A stretch of DNA of 64,000 bases, from assembly GCA_016744775.1 (NCBI GenBank), contig JADGDS010000006.1, forward strand, positions 97,952-161,951, given 5' to 3'. The translations under genes and the position numbers were made by a program. Origin of the DNA: Candidatus Marithrix sp. Lineage in GTDB: Bacteria > Pseudomonadota > Gammaproteobacteria > Beggiatoales > Beggiatoaceae. The notes beneath the pieces are model-generated. The model was not told the DNA's origin. It saw only the letters and a list, made by a program, of their open reading frames with translations, and searched no databases. This document shows positions 9,567 to 18,122 of this stretch, one piece after another (position 1 is the stretch's first letter; each line of letters begins with the position of its first letter).

Positions 9567-11243
9567 ATGATTATAAGCAATTTTGTTTTTTCCTCTCTAT
9601 TAGCGGTTTATTCACCGGTAAATACTTATTATGATATAACAAAAATGAAGGGGTTTCAATCTACTCCACGCTTAAAACAAGGAGAATCTATACGCGGTAA
9701 AATTAATCCTATTTATAGCAATAGCAAGCAATTATTAAGTGATATTATGGTTGGTAATACACAAGGTTTTGTGCGCGGTATTATTAAACATTTAAATGTT
9801 GATAATTATAAAGATGGTGATGGTAATGAAATAAATTCTGCTTTTACTCATCACACTGCTGGCTTAATTTTAGGCTATACTCCTACTAAGAAAACTCGTT
9901 TTGAGCTAAGTCTTGAAGCCGCTGAGACTGATGATGCTGCTTTATATGCTCATGCCTGTATGGATTTACCTCAAAATGATAAAAATACTATTCGTTTTAA
10001 GTATCAAAATGAGTTAGGCACTAAAGCCATGTTCTATTATTCTGAAGTTGATAGAGTAATGGATAATTATTCTTTACGTTCATTAATTAGCCCTATGAAA
10101 ATGTTAATGCGTGGGCATTTTAATATGCAAGGTGGGCGTATTAGTCAAGATTGGTTGACTGGTAATATAAAATGGACTTTAGGAATTGATCATAAATCAT
10201 ATAATAAAGATACCAATCGTTTTAGTGATTCTCCTAATGTCGCCATTCCAACTAAATTGCAATCAATCATGTTGCCAGATGTTGATTTGCAACAGACTAT
10301 GTTATTTGGTGAAGTCTTGATGCCATCTCTAAAAGCGGCTTTACGTTATCGTCATGTCTCAACTCAGGCTAATCGAGCAGCTCAAACTGCTATGGGTGGT
10401 ATCACACCAAATGATTTATATCTGAAATATTATGGTAGTACCGCGCAAGATAATGAGGAAAATCATATAGATGGCTTGATTAATTATAAATATAAATTAA
10501 AAAATGGTTTTGTATTTCTCAATCTAAATCGCGCTGTACGTACAGCTACAGCAATGGAGCGTTTTATCGCAGTTAGTGGCATGAATCCTATTAGAAATGG
10601 AATTGGAAATCCAAATTTAAATCCTGAGCAAACTCATCAAGTAAAACTAGGATTTTCTTGGAAATCTAAAGGTTTACAACAAAAAGCCTCAATATTTTAT
10701 AATGATGTAACTGATTATATTTTAAGAGATCGCGCCCATGCTATTGATAATAGCAATATTTATCGTAATATAGATGCGCGATTGTATGGTTTTGAATGGA
10801 AAAGCAATCTGAAATGGAATCACACTTGGTCTAATTATTTTAATTTAGCTTATATTCATGCTACTAATGTTAGTGATGATCGCCCGATTGCTCAAACACC
10901 ACCTTTAATGGGCACATTGGGATTGCATTATAAATATAGTAAAAACTGGTATATAGCTAGTGAATTAGAATTCGCTGCAAAACAAACTAGAGTGGATAAC
11001 AATATAAATACTGGTAGTGGTTTAGATATTGAAGAAACATCTGGTTTTAGTATTTTAAATATATTTAGCGGCATAAATATAAACAAACAAATGAATATAC
11101 AATTAGGTATAAACAACCTATTTGATAAAACTTATGCCTACCATGTCAATCCTGCTAATATAGTTTATTTTAATCCTGAAGTTATTCAAGTAGTTAATGA
11201 ACCCGGTAGAATATTTTGGCTTAACTTAACAGCAACTTTTTAA
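9567..11243 (+). CDS. TonB-dependent copper-receptor-type beta-barrel lacking its plug domain
   Basis: A 558-residue outer-membrane barrel. The stretches DNYKDGDGNEINSAF and YYSEVDRVMDNYSLR match the TonB-dependent copper receptor (OprC/NosA) family. The TonB-dependent C-terminal pattern is present, ending INKQMNIQLGINNLFDKTY and a final aromatic residue. About 130-150 residues of TonB box and plug expected at the N-terminus are missing; instead a short hydrophobic start (FVFSSLLAVYS) leads directly into the barrel. It is either a deletion derivative or non-functional. The ATG has only a weak GAGAAA ribosome-binding site. Copper as substrate is inferred from family resemblance. Confidence 0.75.
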   Translation: MIISNFVFSSLLAVYSPVNTYYDITKMKGFQSTPRLKQGESIRGKINPIYSNSKQLLSDIMVGNTQGFVRGIIKHLNVDNYKDGDGNEINSAFTHHTAGLILGYTPTKKTRFELSLEAAETDDAALYAHACMDLPQNDKNTIRFKYQNELGTKAMFYYSEVDRVMDNYSLRSLISPMKMLMRGHFNMQGGRISQDWLTGNIKWTLGIDHKSYNKDTNRFSDSPNVAIPTKLQSIMLPDVDLQQTMLFGEVLMPSLKAALRYRHVSTQANRAAQTAMGGITPNDLYLKYYGSTAQDNEENHIDGLINYKYKLKNGFVFLNLNRAVRTATAMERFIAVSGMNPIRNGIGNPNLNPEQTHQVKLGFSWKSKGLQQKASIFYNDVTDYILRDRAHAIDNSNIYRNIDARLYGFEWKSNLKWNHTWSNYFNLAYIHATNVSDDRPIAQTPPLMGTLGLHYKYSKNWYIASELEFAAKQTRVDNNINTGSGLDIEETSGFSILNIFSGININKQMNIQLGINNLFDKTYAYHVNPANIVYFNPEVIQVVNEPGRIFWLNLTATF

Positions 11244-11259
11244 ACTTTGCTTCAGCCTG

Positions 11260-11814
11260 CTACCACATCAAATCATCAGGTACTTTATAATCGGCATAAG
11301 GATCATCATCCTCCTTATTTTGATCACTATTGTTCTCATTAAACAGCACAATAGCTTGATCATCACGTTGTTTAATCTTCTCCGCAGCTTCGGCTGGAAT
11401 CAGATGATAATCATTATCTATTTTAGCAATAGCCAAGCGTCCACGGATAATCAAGTTTTTATTTTTCTGAGATACATCAATGGTTTTGATCTTTGCATCA
11501 TCAGTAAAATTGTAGCTTAACGCATTTTCATCTGCCCCGATTTTAATGCTATTCATTTTAATAATTTGAATGACTTGGGCAGCTATGGCTTTTTGTTCTG
11601 CCTCTTGCTGACGTTGTTTATTAAGCTCTTGGCTTTTTTTACGTTCGTCTTCAATGGCTTTAGCCGCAGATATAGCTATTTCATCAACTTCTTGAGCATG
11701 ATTTTTTTTATGATTTTGCCGCGCATTTTTGCGTTTTTCTGCATTAATTTTCTTGGCTTGTTTTTTATTAGCCATTCCAGCATTTAGTAGCTGATCTTGT
11801 AGAGATCCTGCCAT
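11260..11814 (-). CDS. yaiL: DUF2058 (YaiL-type) protein
   Basis: A 184-residue protein with the characteristic start MAGSLQDQLLNAGMANKKQAKK. A highly charged Lys/Gln/Glu-rich helix (residues 15-75) is followed by a compact C-terminal domain (IKMNSIKIGADENALSYNF onwards). E. coli YaiL is annotated as a nucleoprotein/polynucleotide-associated protein; the biochemical role is not established. A strong GGAGGAATC site precedes the ATG. A relic of its 3' end lies at 8396-8430. Confidence 0.85.
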   Translation of the reverse strand: MAGSLQDQLLNAGMANKKQAKKINAEKRKNARQNHKKNHAQEVDEIAISAAKAIEDERKKSQELNKQRQQEAEQKAIAAQVIQIIKMNSIKIGADENALSYNFTDDAKIKTIDVSQKNKNLIIRGRLAIAKIDNDYHLIPAEAAEKIKQRDDQAIVLFNENNSDQNKEDDDPYADYKVPDDLMW

Positions 11815-11837
11815 GATTCCTCCATTCTTAGGTTTTT

Positions 11838-11859
11838 AGACCTGACAGGTGTCAGGTCT
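11838..11859. repeat. AGACCTGACAGGTGTCAGGTCT palindrome
   Basis: A 22-bp near-perfect inverted repeat of the AGACCTGACAGG family with no T-tract, between the minus-strand hicB and DUF2058 genes. It may act as a weak hairpin. Confidence 0.65.
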
Positions 11860-11879
11860 TTTAATTTTATTATGTATGA

Positions 11880-12281
11880 CTACGCTAGCTTATTTTGATC
11901 CATGACTTCCAAGGCGGCTAGCATCAAAAAATCACTACGAGTCATTTGGTGACTACTGACATACGCATCAAGACGTGAAACCAATTTAGAAGGTAAAGAA
12001 ATATTAAGTTGCACTGATTTTAGATTCAATCTGGAAACATTAATATCCAGCATCATCCAAATTCCTCCTTGATATTCCTTATTTTTTACAAGTGTTTCCA
12101 AAGAACTTGGTTTTGGTAGTTCCATGTCTTCACCTTCGCAATAAAGTTCTATAGATTCTTGAACCATTGCTGGCAATTCATCCCAATTATCAACTGCCGA
12201 AAAACACCCGGGAAAATCTGGAATAGTGATACCATGAGCATGTTCAGCATCACCTTGATGAACATAAATAGGATAAAGCAT
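11880..12281 (-). CDS. hicB: HicB-family antitoxin
   Basis: 133 residues from the ATG at 12281. This start is chosen because a perfect GGAGG lies 8 bases upstream, inside the last codons and stop of hicA. The N-terminal HicB fold shows as YPIYVHQGDAEHAHGITIPDFPGCFSAVDNWDE, a degenerate RNase-H-like domain. The C-terminal part (LNISLPSKLVSRLDAYVSSHQMTRSDFL) is a ribbon-helix-helix that should bind its own operator. It neutralises the HicA mRNA interferase and probably represses the operon. The upstream-toxin order is usual for hicAB. Confidence 0.9.
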   Translation of the reverse strand: MLYPIYVHQGDAEHAHGITIPDFPGCFSAVDNWDELPAMVQESIELYCEGEDMELPKPSSLETLVKNKEYQGGIWMMLDINVSRLNLKSVQLNISLPSKLVSRLDAYVSSHQMTRSDFLMLAALEVMDQNKLA

Positions 12282-12286
12282 TTCAA

Positions 12287-12475
12287 TTACCTCCATTTCC
12301 AACCAGCTTGACGATAGATATTACGCAAAGTACCAATAGGTATATCTTTACGTGGGTGCGGCACAACAACATGACCAGATTTATCTGGATGTTTAAATTT
12401 TTCGTGATCACCCTTACCACCCACTTTAAACCAACCATCATCAATCAATCGTTTAATAATTTCAGAACTTTTCAC
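12287..12475 (-). CDS. hicA: HicA-family mRNA interferase toxin
   Basis: 62 residues with the double-stranded-RNA-binding-like HicA fold. The start MKSSEIIKRLIDDGW is typical, and the catalytic His24 lies in GDHEKFKHP. The start codon is GTG at 12475, one base after the stop codon of mpl, so the toxin appears translationally linked to an essential-type upstream gene. It cleaves mRNA when HicB is lost. Its own stop codon overlaps the Shine-Dalgarno site of hicB. Confidence 0.9.
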   Translation of the reverse strand: MKSSEIIKRLIDDGWFKVGGKGDHEKFKHPDKSGHVVVPHPRKDIPIGTLRNIYRQAGWKWR

Positions 12476-12476
12476 T

Positions 12477-13808
12477 TTATTTCAAAGCATCCAACAAACG
12501 ATTATGAATATTTTCAAATCCACCATTACTCATTATGAGAATATGATCATCATTACTCGCAATCTTTACTATATGTTCAATTAATGGATCAACCTGATTA
12601 AATATCTCAGTTACTCCTTCTATTGACCATTCCAAATCATCTGGTTGATGGAATAATACTATATCTGCATCTTCTAAAGCTGCTGCTAATGTATCTTTAT
12701 GAACTCCCATCTGCATAGTTCTGGAACGTGGCTCTAATACCGCTATAATTCTTTCTTCTCCAACTCGTTTTCTTAAAGCGTCTAATGTCAAAGTAATCGC
12801 CGTCGGATGATGAGCAAAATCATCATATACACTGATATTATTTATCACACCTCGTAATTCTAAACGTCTTTTTACGCTTTTAAAATTACTTAAAGCATCA
12901 CAAGCTTGCTCAATAGACACACCAGCATGATGGGAACTGGCAATAGCCGCTAAGCCATTTTCCAAATTATGTTGTCCAATTAAATCCCATTTAACCTCGC
13001 CCACGCGCTGATTTTGATACCAAACTTCAAAATTACTATAATCAGCTACCAAAGATTTTGCTTGCCAATCAGCATTGTTTTCACCTAAACTTTCAGTTGG
13101 TGTCCAACAACCTTGTTCTAATACTTCATCTAGTGCTGGCTCTGCATTTTTATGTATAATCAGACCATTGCCCGGCACAGTACGTATTAAATGATGAAAT
13201 TGTCGTTGAATAGCGGCTAAATCAGCAAAAATATCAGCATGGTCAAACTCAAGATTATTTAAAACTAAAGTTCGTGGACGATAATGTACAAACTTTGAAC
13301 GCTTATCAAAAAAGGCTGAATCATACTCATCTGCCTCAACTATAAAAAATGGATCATTACCTAAACGAGCCGAAATACCAAAATTTTCAGGTACTCCGCC
13401 GATCAAGAATCCCGGAGAAAAACCAGCAGATTCTAAAACCCATGTCAACATACTTGTAGTGGTTGTTTTACCATGCGTACCAGCCACAGCTAATACCCAA
13501 CGTTTAGCCAAAACCTGCTCAGCTAACCATTGTGGACCAGAAATATATGCCAAAGATTGATTAAATACAGCTTCAACTTCAGGATTACCACGTGATATAA
13601 CATTACCGATAATCACACAATCAGGAATTGGTTCTAAATTATCTGCTGAATAACCAGAATATAATTTAATACCCAAGTTTTCTAACTGTGTACTCATAGG
13701 TGGATATGTTGCGGCATCTGATCCAGTGACAGTATGACCTTGTTGTTTTGCGATAGCGGCAATACCTGCCATAAAAGTACCACAAATACCTAAGATATGT
13801 ATGTGCAT
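12477..13808 (-). CDS. mpl: UDP-N-acetylmuramate:L-alanyl-gamma-D-glutamyl-meso-diaminopimelate ligase
   Basis: 443 residues from the ATG at 13808, which gives the canonical start MHIHILGICGTFMAG; an in-frame TTG 18 bases earlier is less likely. The Mur-ligase ATP site is GTHGKTTTT, and later motifs include EADEYDSAFFD, LNNLEFDHADIF and VYDDFAHHPTAI. The enzyme reattaches recycled murein tripeptide to UDP-MurNAc in the cytoplasm. ampD of the same pathway is also in this window at 39434. No strong ribosome-binding site is visible. Confidence 0.96.
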   Translation of the reverse strand: MHIHILGICGTFMAGIAAIAKQQGHTVTGSDAATYPPMSTQLENLGIKLYSGYSADNLEPIPDCVIIGNVISRGNPEVEAVFNQSLAYISGPQWLAEQVLAKRWVLAVAGTHGKTTTTSMLTWVLESAGFSPGFLIGGVPENFGISARLGNDPFFIVEADEYDSAFFDKRSKFVHYRPRTLVLNNLEFDHADIFADLAAIQRQFHHLIRTVPGNGLIIHKNAEPALDEVLEQGCWTPTESLGENNADWQAKSLVADYSNFEVWYQNQRVGEVKWDLIGQHNLENGLAAIASSHHAGVSIEQACDALSNFKSVKRRLELRGVINNISVYDDFAHHPTAITLTLDALRKRVGEERIIAVLEPRSRTMQMGVHKDTLAAALEDADIVLFHQPDDLEWSIEGVTEIFNQVDPLIEHIVKIASNDDHILIMSNGGFENIHNRLLDALK

Positions 13809-13864
13809 AGTAATAAAATGATTCAAATTTTATAGTTTAAATTAAACCTTATTAAAATTGCAAT

Positions 13865-15163
13865 ATGAATGAGAATAAAATTTACCGTATTATGATTGTA
13901 GATCGTTCTGAAGTAGTGCGATCTATTGTTTCACGTCTATTACAAAACCAAATTAAAAATATTTCGCTAATTACTTGTGATAGTGTTGAAGAAGCTTTAG
14001 ATTATTTATATCAAGATAAATTTGATTTAATCACTAGCTCGCTAGTATTACCCGGTTTAGATGGATTGGATTTATGTCATGAAATTCGTAGCAATAAGAA
14101 ACAATATCTTACGCCAGTCATAATGGTAACAAGTGATATAAATCCGGCTATTTTACATCAAGGATTTACAGTTGGAATCAATTATTTCTTTAATAAAGCA
14201 TTAGGTTATAAACGTTTAGTTGAATTTCTTCAAGATATTTTACAGCTGCATTTAGGGCAAGTTGGACGAATACTATTTATTACTGATAAAATAAATAATA
14301 TGCAATATTTGATAAAAAAACATGGTTTTTTTATCAAATATATTAACAACTGTACACAAGCATTAAAAATTTTAAAAGACAATAGCATTAATAAGGACAA
14401 ATTCGATATAGTTTTAATAGATTGGTCTTTACAAGGCAAAATGACTAATGCTAATCTAATAGATAATATTCGTAATAAGTTATATTATTCCAGTCAAGAA
14501 ATGCCAATATTAGTTATAATACCTGAGAATAATCATTCATCTATTGTAAATATTTTACATACTGGAGCAAATGATTTTATTAGCAAACCAGTGGTTGAAG
14601 AAGTTCTGATTGCTCGCCTAAAATCACTAATATTAGTCAAACATCAATATAGAGTTTTAAAACGTTGTTCACAAAAAATTTATAGCTTAAAAACAACTGA
14701 TGCTTTGACTGGAGTGCATAATAAAAAATATTTGTTTGAAGAAGGAAAAGTCTTTATCACCCAACATCCTAATGTTTGTATGATGATGATTGATATTGAT
14801 CATTTTGAATTATTAGATCAAAATCAGGGGCATATATTTGGAGATGAAATATTACATTTAGTAGGTCAATTTCTGTTAAAATCTTTTCCTCAAGAAGTCA
14901 TGATCTCGCGTTTTGGTGGCAAAAAATTTGCCGTTTTAATACCAGATTGCGCATTTAATTATGGCAAAAAATTGGCAACAAATTTACGTCAAGATTTAAA
15001 AAAATTTAAACCAGCAAACTTAGAAATTACAATTAGTATTGGTATAGCCTCGTGTGAGGCTATAGCTGAAACGACTTTAAATAATCTAATTACTGACGCT
15101 AATGCGGCACTTAGTGAAGCAAAAAAGCAAGGTAATAATCATATTAGTGTTATCACTACTTAA
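13865..15163 (+). CDS. PleD-like two-receiver GGDEF protein with degenerate active site
   Basis: 432 residues. Receiver 1 (about 7-125) keeps Asp13, but the phospho-acceptor position is Ser59 (DLITSSLVLPGLDG). Receiver 2 (about 133-255) retains an acceptor Asp in DIVLIDWSLQG. The C-terminal GGDEF domain has RFGGKKF instead of GG(D/E)EF and no RxxD inhibitory site is obvious, so diguanylate cyclase activity is unlikely. It may act as a receptor or scaffold. It is divergent from mpl and only 2 bases upstream of the chaperone gene, so the two are probably co-transcribed. Confidence 0.88.
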   Translation: MNENKIYRIMIVDRSEVVRSIVSRLLQNQIKNISLITCDSVEEALDYLYQDKFDLITSSLVLPGLDGLDLCHEIRSNKKQYLTPVIMVTSDINPAILHQGFTVGINYFFNKALGYKRLVEFLQDILQLHLGQVGRILFITDKINNMQYLIKKHGFFIKYINNCTQALKILKDNSINKDKFDIVLIDWSLQGKMTNANLIDNIRNKLYYSSQEMPILVIIPENNHSSIVNILHTGANDFISKPVVEEVLIARLKSLILVKHQYRVLKRCSQKIYSLKTTDALTGVHNKKYLFEEGKVFITQHPNVCMMMIDIDHFELLDQNQGHIFGDEILHLVGQFLLKSFPQEVMISRFGGKKFAVLIPDCAFNYGKKLATNLRQDLKKFKPANLEITISIGIASCEAIAETTLNNLITDANAALSEAKKQGNNHISVITT

Positions 15164-15165
15164 AA

Positions 15166-16083
15166 ATGGAATACAAAGACTATTATAAAATTTTAGGAGT
15201 TTCACGTGATGCAAGTCAAGATGAAATTAAACGCGCTTATCGTAAATTAGCTCGTAAATATCATCCTGATGTCAGCAAAGAAAAAAATGCTGAATTACGT
15301 TTTAAGGAATTAGGAGAAGCTAATGAAGTATTAAAAGATAAAAACAAACGTGCTACTTATGATCAATTAGGTTCTAATTGGCAGGCTGGAGAGCAATTTA
15401 GACCACCGCCGGGTTGGAATCAAGGTTCTAGTAGTAGAAATGATAGTGGGGTCAATTTTAGTGATTTTTTTGACAACATGTTTAGCGGAAATAGGCAACA
15501 GTCTCATAATCCTTTTCGTTCTAAAGGTGAGGATCAACATACTAAAATTAGTATAAGTTTGGAAGATGCTTATCATGGTTCTACACGTAGCTTAAAATTA
15601 GAGTCACCAGAAGTTCATAGAACTGGGCATCGAATTACTAAGACACGTACATTAAATGTAAAGATTCCAAAGGGTGTTACTGAAGGCAAAAAGATTCGTT
15701 TAAGTGGTCAAGGTGCAGGAAGCATGAATGGTGGACCACGTGGAGATTTATATTTAGAAATTGCAATTAAAGATCATAATTTATATCGCTTAGAGGGAAA
15801 AGACATTTCTTTTAATTTACCAATAACTCCGTGGGAAGCAGCTTTAGGTGGTAATATAAAAGTACCTACATTAGCGGGATCGGTGGATTTAAAATTACCT
15901 GCTGATTCACAATCAGGAAAAAAATTACGTTTAAAAGGGCGAGGTTTACCGGGTAATCCAGCCGGAGATTATTATGTCATATTACAAATAATGACACCAA
16001 AGGCAGATACGAATAAGGAAAAAGAAATCTATCGTAAAATGGCAGAGGAATTTTCTTTTAATCCACGGGCTAATTTGGTATAG
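15166..16083 (+). CDS. cbpA: CbpA-like DnaJ co-chaperone
   Basis: 305 residues. An N-terminal J domain (MEYKDYYKILGV) has the HPD motif at HPDVSKE, followed by a Gly/Phe-rich linker. Two C-terminal beta domains (ALGGNIKVPTLAG, KGRGLPG) follow. There is no cysteine-rich zinc finger, which separates it from DnaJ and fits CbpA. It stimulates DnaK ATPase activity. The usual downstream cbpM is absent; repeats follow instead. Confidence 0.9.
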   Translation: MEYKDYYKILGVSRDASQDEIKRAYRKLARKYHPDVSKEKNAELRFKELGEANEVLKDKNKRATYDQLGSNWQAGEQFRPPPGWNQGSSSRNDSGVNFSDFFDNMFSGNRQQSHNPFRSKGEDQHTKISISLEDAYHGSTRSLKLESPEVHRTGHRITKTRTLNVKIPKGVTEGKKIRLSGQGAGSMNGGPRGDLYLEIAIKDHNLYRLEGKDISFNLPITPWEAALGGNIKVPTLAGSVDLKLPADSQSGKKLRLKGRGLPGNPAGDYYVILQIMTPKADTNKEKEIYRKMAEEFSFNPRANLV

Positions 16084-16287
16084 CTTTTTAGGGTTGACAA
16101 TTCTATAAGCCCCCCAACCCCCTGAAGGGGGAGATTTACTACTGAAGCGTTCCCCCCTTTAATAAAGGGGGGTTAGGGGGGATTAACCCTCGTTCCAACG
16201 TTGGAGCGTGGGAACGATAAAAACAAAGGCTTGTAGGGTCGGTGATAACCGACACATCTTAAAGCAGATGTAGTTAGTATTATTATT
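16084..16287. repeat. C-rich/G-rich palindrome and partial GTTGGAGCGTGGGAACG repeat
   Basis: About 16109-16182 pairs AAGCCCCCCAACCCCC with a GGGGGGTTAGGGGGG arm. A partial CGTTCC-type unit (about 16188-16217) follows. The rest is AT-rich with a small GTCGGTGATAACCGAC hairpin. I see no gene. Confidence 0.65.
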
Positions 16288-16596
16288 AAGTACAACGAAT
16301 TTACGGAATAAGCTAATTTTTTGTTAGTTATTTAACTGATGTTACGCATTGAACTTCCTCCCCTGAAAGGGGATAACATACCAGCCTAGGGCAACGCCCT
16401 AGTAATGAATGAGGTGTGATGTTAAGCCCTGAAAGGGCGATACATTATGTCACGCCCATTCAGGGCTTAACATCACATAATCCCAGGGCGTTGCCCTGGG
16501 CTGGTATGTTACCCCCTTTCAGGGGAGCGGGAAGTTGAGTGCGTAACATCAATTATTTAAGCTCAAATTCGTTTATTCCGTAAATTCGTTGTACTT
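16288..16596. mobile_element. Palindromic element interrupted by a MITE
   Basis: A 24-bp perfect inverted repeat (AAGTACAACGAATTTACGG plus GAATAA-type end) is at 16288-16311 and 16573-16596. Between the arms sits the 217-bp MITE at 16336-16552. A single arm of the same sequence recurs at 31361-31384. This looks like an older element split by a younger insertion. Confidence 0.7.
16336..16552. mobile_element. 217-bp MITE with TGATGTTACGCA ends and perfect 8-bp TSD
   Basis: The ends CTGATGTTACGCA and TGCGTAACATCA match the 80-193 element, and TTATTTAA flanks it on both sides (16328-16335, 16553-16560). The interior differs: it carries AGCCCTGAAAGGG and CCTAGGGC-type palindromes like those at 22170 and 50558. 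The same ends with different cargo suggest mobilisation by one transposase. Confidence 0.8.
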
Positions 16597-16601
16597 ATTA
16601 T

Positions 16602-16713
16602 CTGATGTTACGCAGACAAGCCCCCCAGCCCCCTAAAGGGGGTGTTTATTGCACAGTGTGGCTCCCCCTTTAGGGAGTTTGGGGGGGCTTTTGTGCTTTA
16701 TGCGTAACATTAG
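16602..16713. mobile_element. 112-bp MITE copy
   Basis: CTGATGTTACGCA and TGCGTAACATTAG ends enclose the C-rich/G-rich hairpin. The 7-bp TTATTAT is present at 16595-16601 and again at 16714-16720, consistent with a target duplication. It begins only 6 bases after the outer palindrome arm. Confidence 0.75.
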
Positions 16714-16756
16714 TTATTATTTTGTGGTATTTTTATCAGTATATTTTTAATCTGTT

Positions 16757-16823
16757 TAGTACAGCGAATAGTAATAACAACGAATAATAAACTATTAGTT
16801 GTTATTAAATATTCGTTGTACTA
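16757..16823. repeat. Imperfect inverted repeat upstream of the WD40-caspase gene
   Basis: TAGTACAGCGAATAGTAATAAC and a complementary right arm ending ATTCGTTGTACTA form a stem of about 26 bp with a few mismatches. It is related to the GTACAACGAAT ends at 16288, and lies 34 bp before the gene start. Confidence 0.6.
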
Positions 16824-16890
16824 CAATGACAAGCTCATACAAGATAAGGAGCAAACAATGAACCTAAAACCCTTAACTCAAACCCGAATT

Positions 16891-16923
16891 AGACCTGACA
16901 GGTTTCAAAAACCTGTCAGGTCT
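16891..16923. repeat. 33-bp palindrome inserted in frame in a signal peptide
   Basis: Two 15-base arms, AGACCTGACAGGTTT and its complement, enclose a 3-base loop. The 33 bp encode 11 residues (RPDRFQKPVRS) in the n-region of the lipoprotein signal peptide. Equal-length copies lie in intergenic DNA at 27154 and 46996. Confidence 0.85.
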
Positions 16924-18122
16924 GTTCTAACAACAAGCTTAATTATATTAAGCCTAACAGCCTGCAATGGAACAATAAAAGACCCACCAAAACAAGTTCT
17001 TCAAGAAGCTAGAGCAACATCCACCGCCCCTCCGATCCTACAAATAGATCCCGGCGGGCATAAGTCTCTGATTAAAGATGTAACATTCACAAAGGATGGT
17101 CGTTATTTAGTCTCAGCGGGAAATGACAAAATAGTGCGAGTTTGGGATTTAAAAACTGGAAAGACAGTGCGAACGCTGCGAGGACAAATCGGTGCTGGGC
17201 ATGAAGGCAAGATTTATGCTATGGCACTGTCGCCGGATGAACGGTGGTTGGCGGTGGGGGGATGGATTAAAAATAATGAAATTCGCCTCTACAACTTCCC
17301 CACCGGCAAGTTAGTGACGCTGCTTAAAGGGCATACTAATGTAGTTAATGGATTAGCATTTTCCCCCAATAGCCGCTATCTTGTGTCTGGTCAAGGTGGT
17401 AGTTCTAATCAAGTTGCCATTATTTGGGACATCAATAAACAGAAACAGCTACACATTCTAAAAGGACATACTGATCGCATCTACGCCTCCGCCTTTACTC
17501 CCGATTCTAAGCGTGTTGTCACTGGTAGTTTTGATCATAGTTTGCGTCTGTGGCGAGTAATAAATGGTGAGATGATAGCGAAATTGCAAGGACATACTGA
17601 TAAAGTACGATCATTAGCAATCTCTCCTCAAGATGGCACTATAGCTTCTGGAAGTTGGGATCACACTATTCGCCTCTGGGATGGAAAAACTGGGCGGTAT
17701 ATTAAAACCTTGGCTAATCAGGGAACACAAGTTGGTAGTTTGTCCTTTAGTCCTGATGGGGGTTATTTGGTGTCTAGTTGTGGTGGTAATTGTGGTGGTA
17801 AGTTTGGTGGAGATGTATGGTCTTATCCCAGCGGCAAGGAAATAGTCACCTATAAACAACATGACAATATCGTATTAGCCACAGCCATAAGTCCCGATGG
17901 ACGCTGGGTGGCTACGGGTGGTGGTAATGATCAATAAATTCACATCTGGAATCGGCGCGATGGCACACTCAAACAGCGGCTGCGGGGTGTTGGTGCTAGT
18001 ATTTGGACTGTGGGTTTTTCTAGGGATGGGAAAGATATGGCTTGGGGTAAAACTTGGAATGAACCATTAGAATACCACCTAAGACTCCCCAGTTCAGATA
18101 ATCAACTAGGAACACCCAAACA

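Noticed and set aside
16816..16857. Start of the WD40-caspase at 16816
   Set aside because: The upstream codons lie in the inverted repeat; AAGGAG before the ATG at 16858 gives a proper lipoprotein signal peptide.
17935..17937. Programmed readthrough or recoding at the TAA in the WD40-caspase gene
   Set aside because: TAA is not used for selenocysteine or pyrrolysine, and a second frameshift lies downstream; simple decay is more likely.
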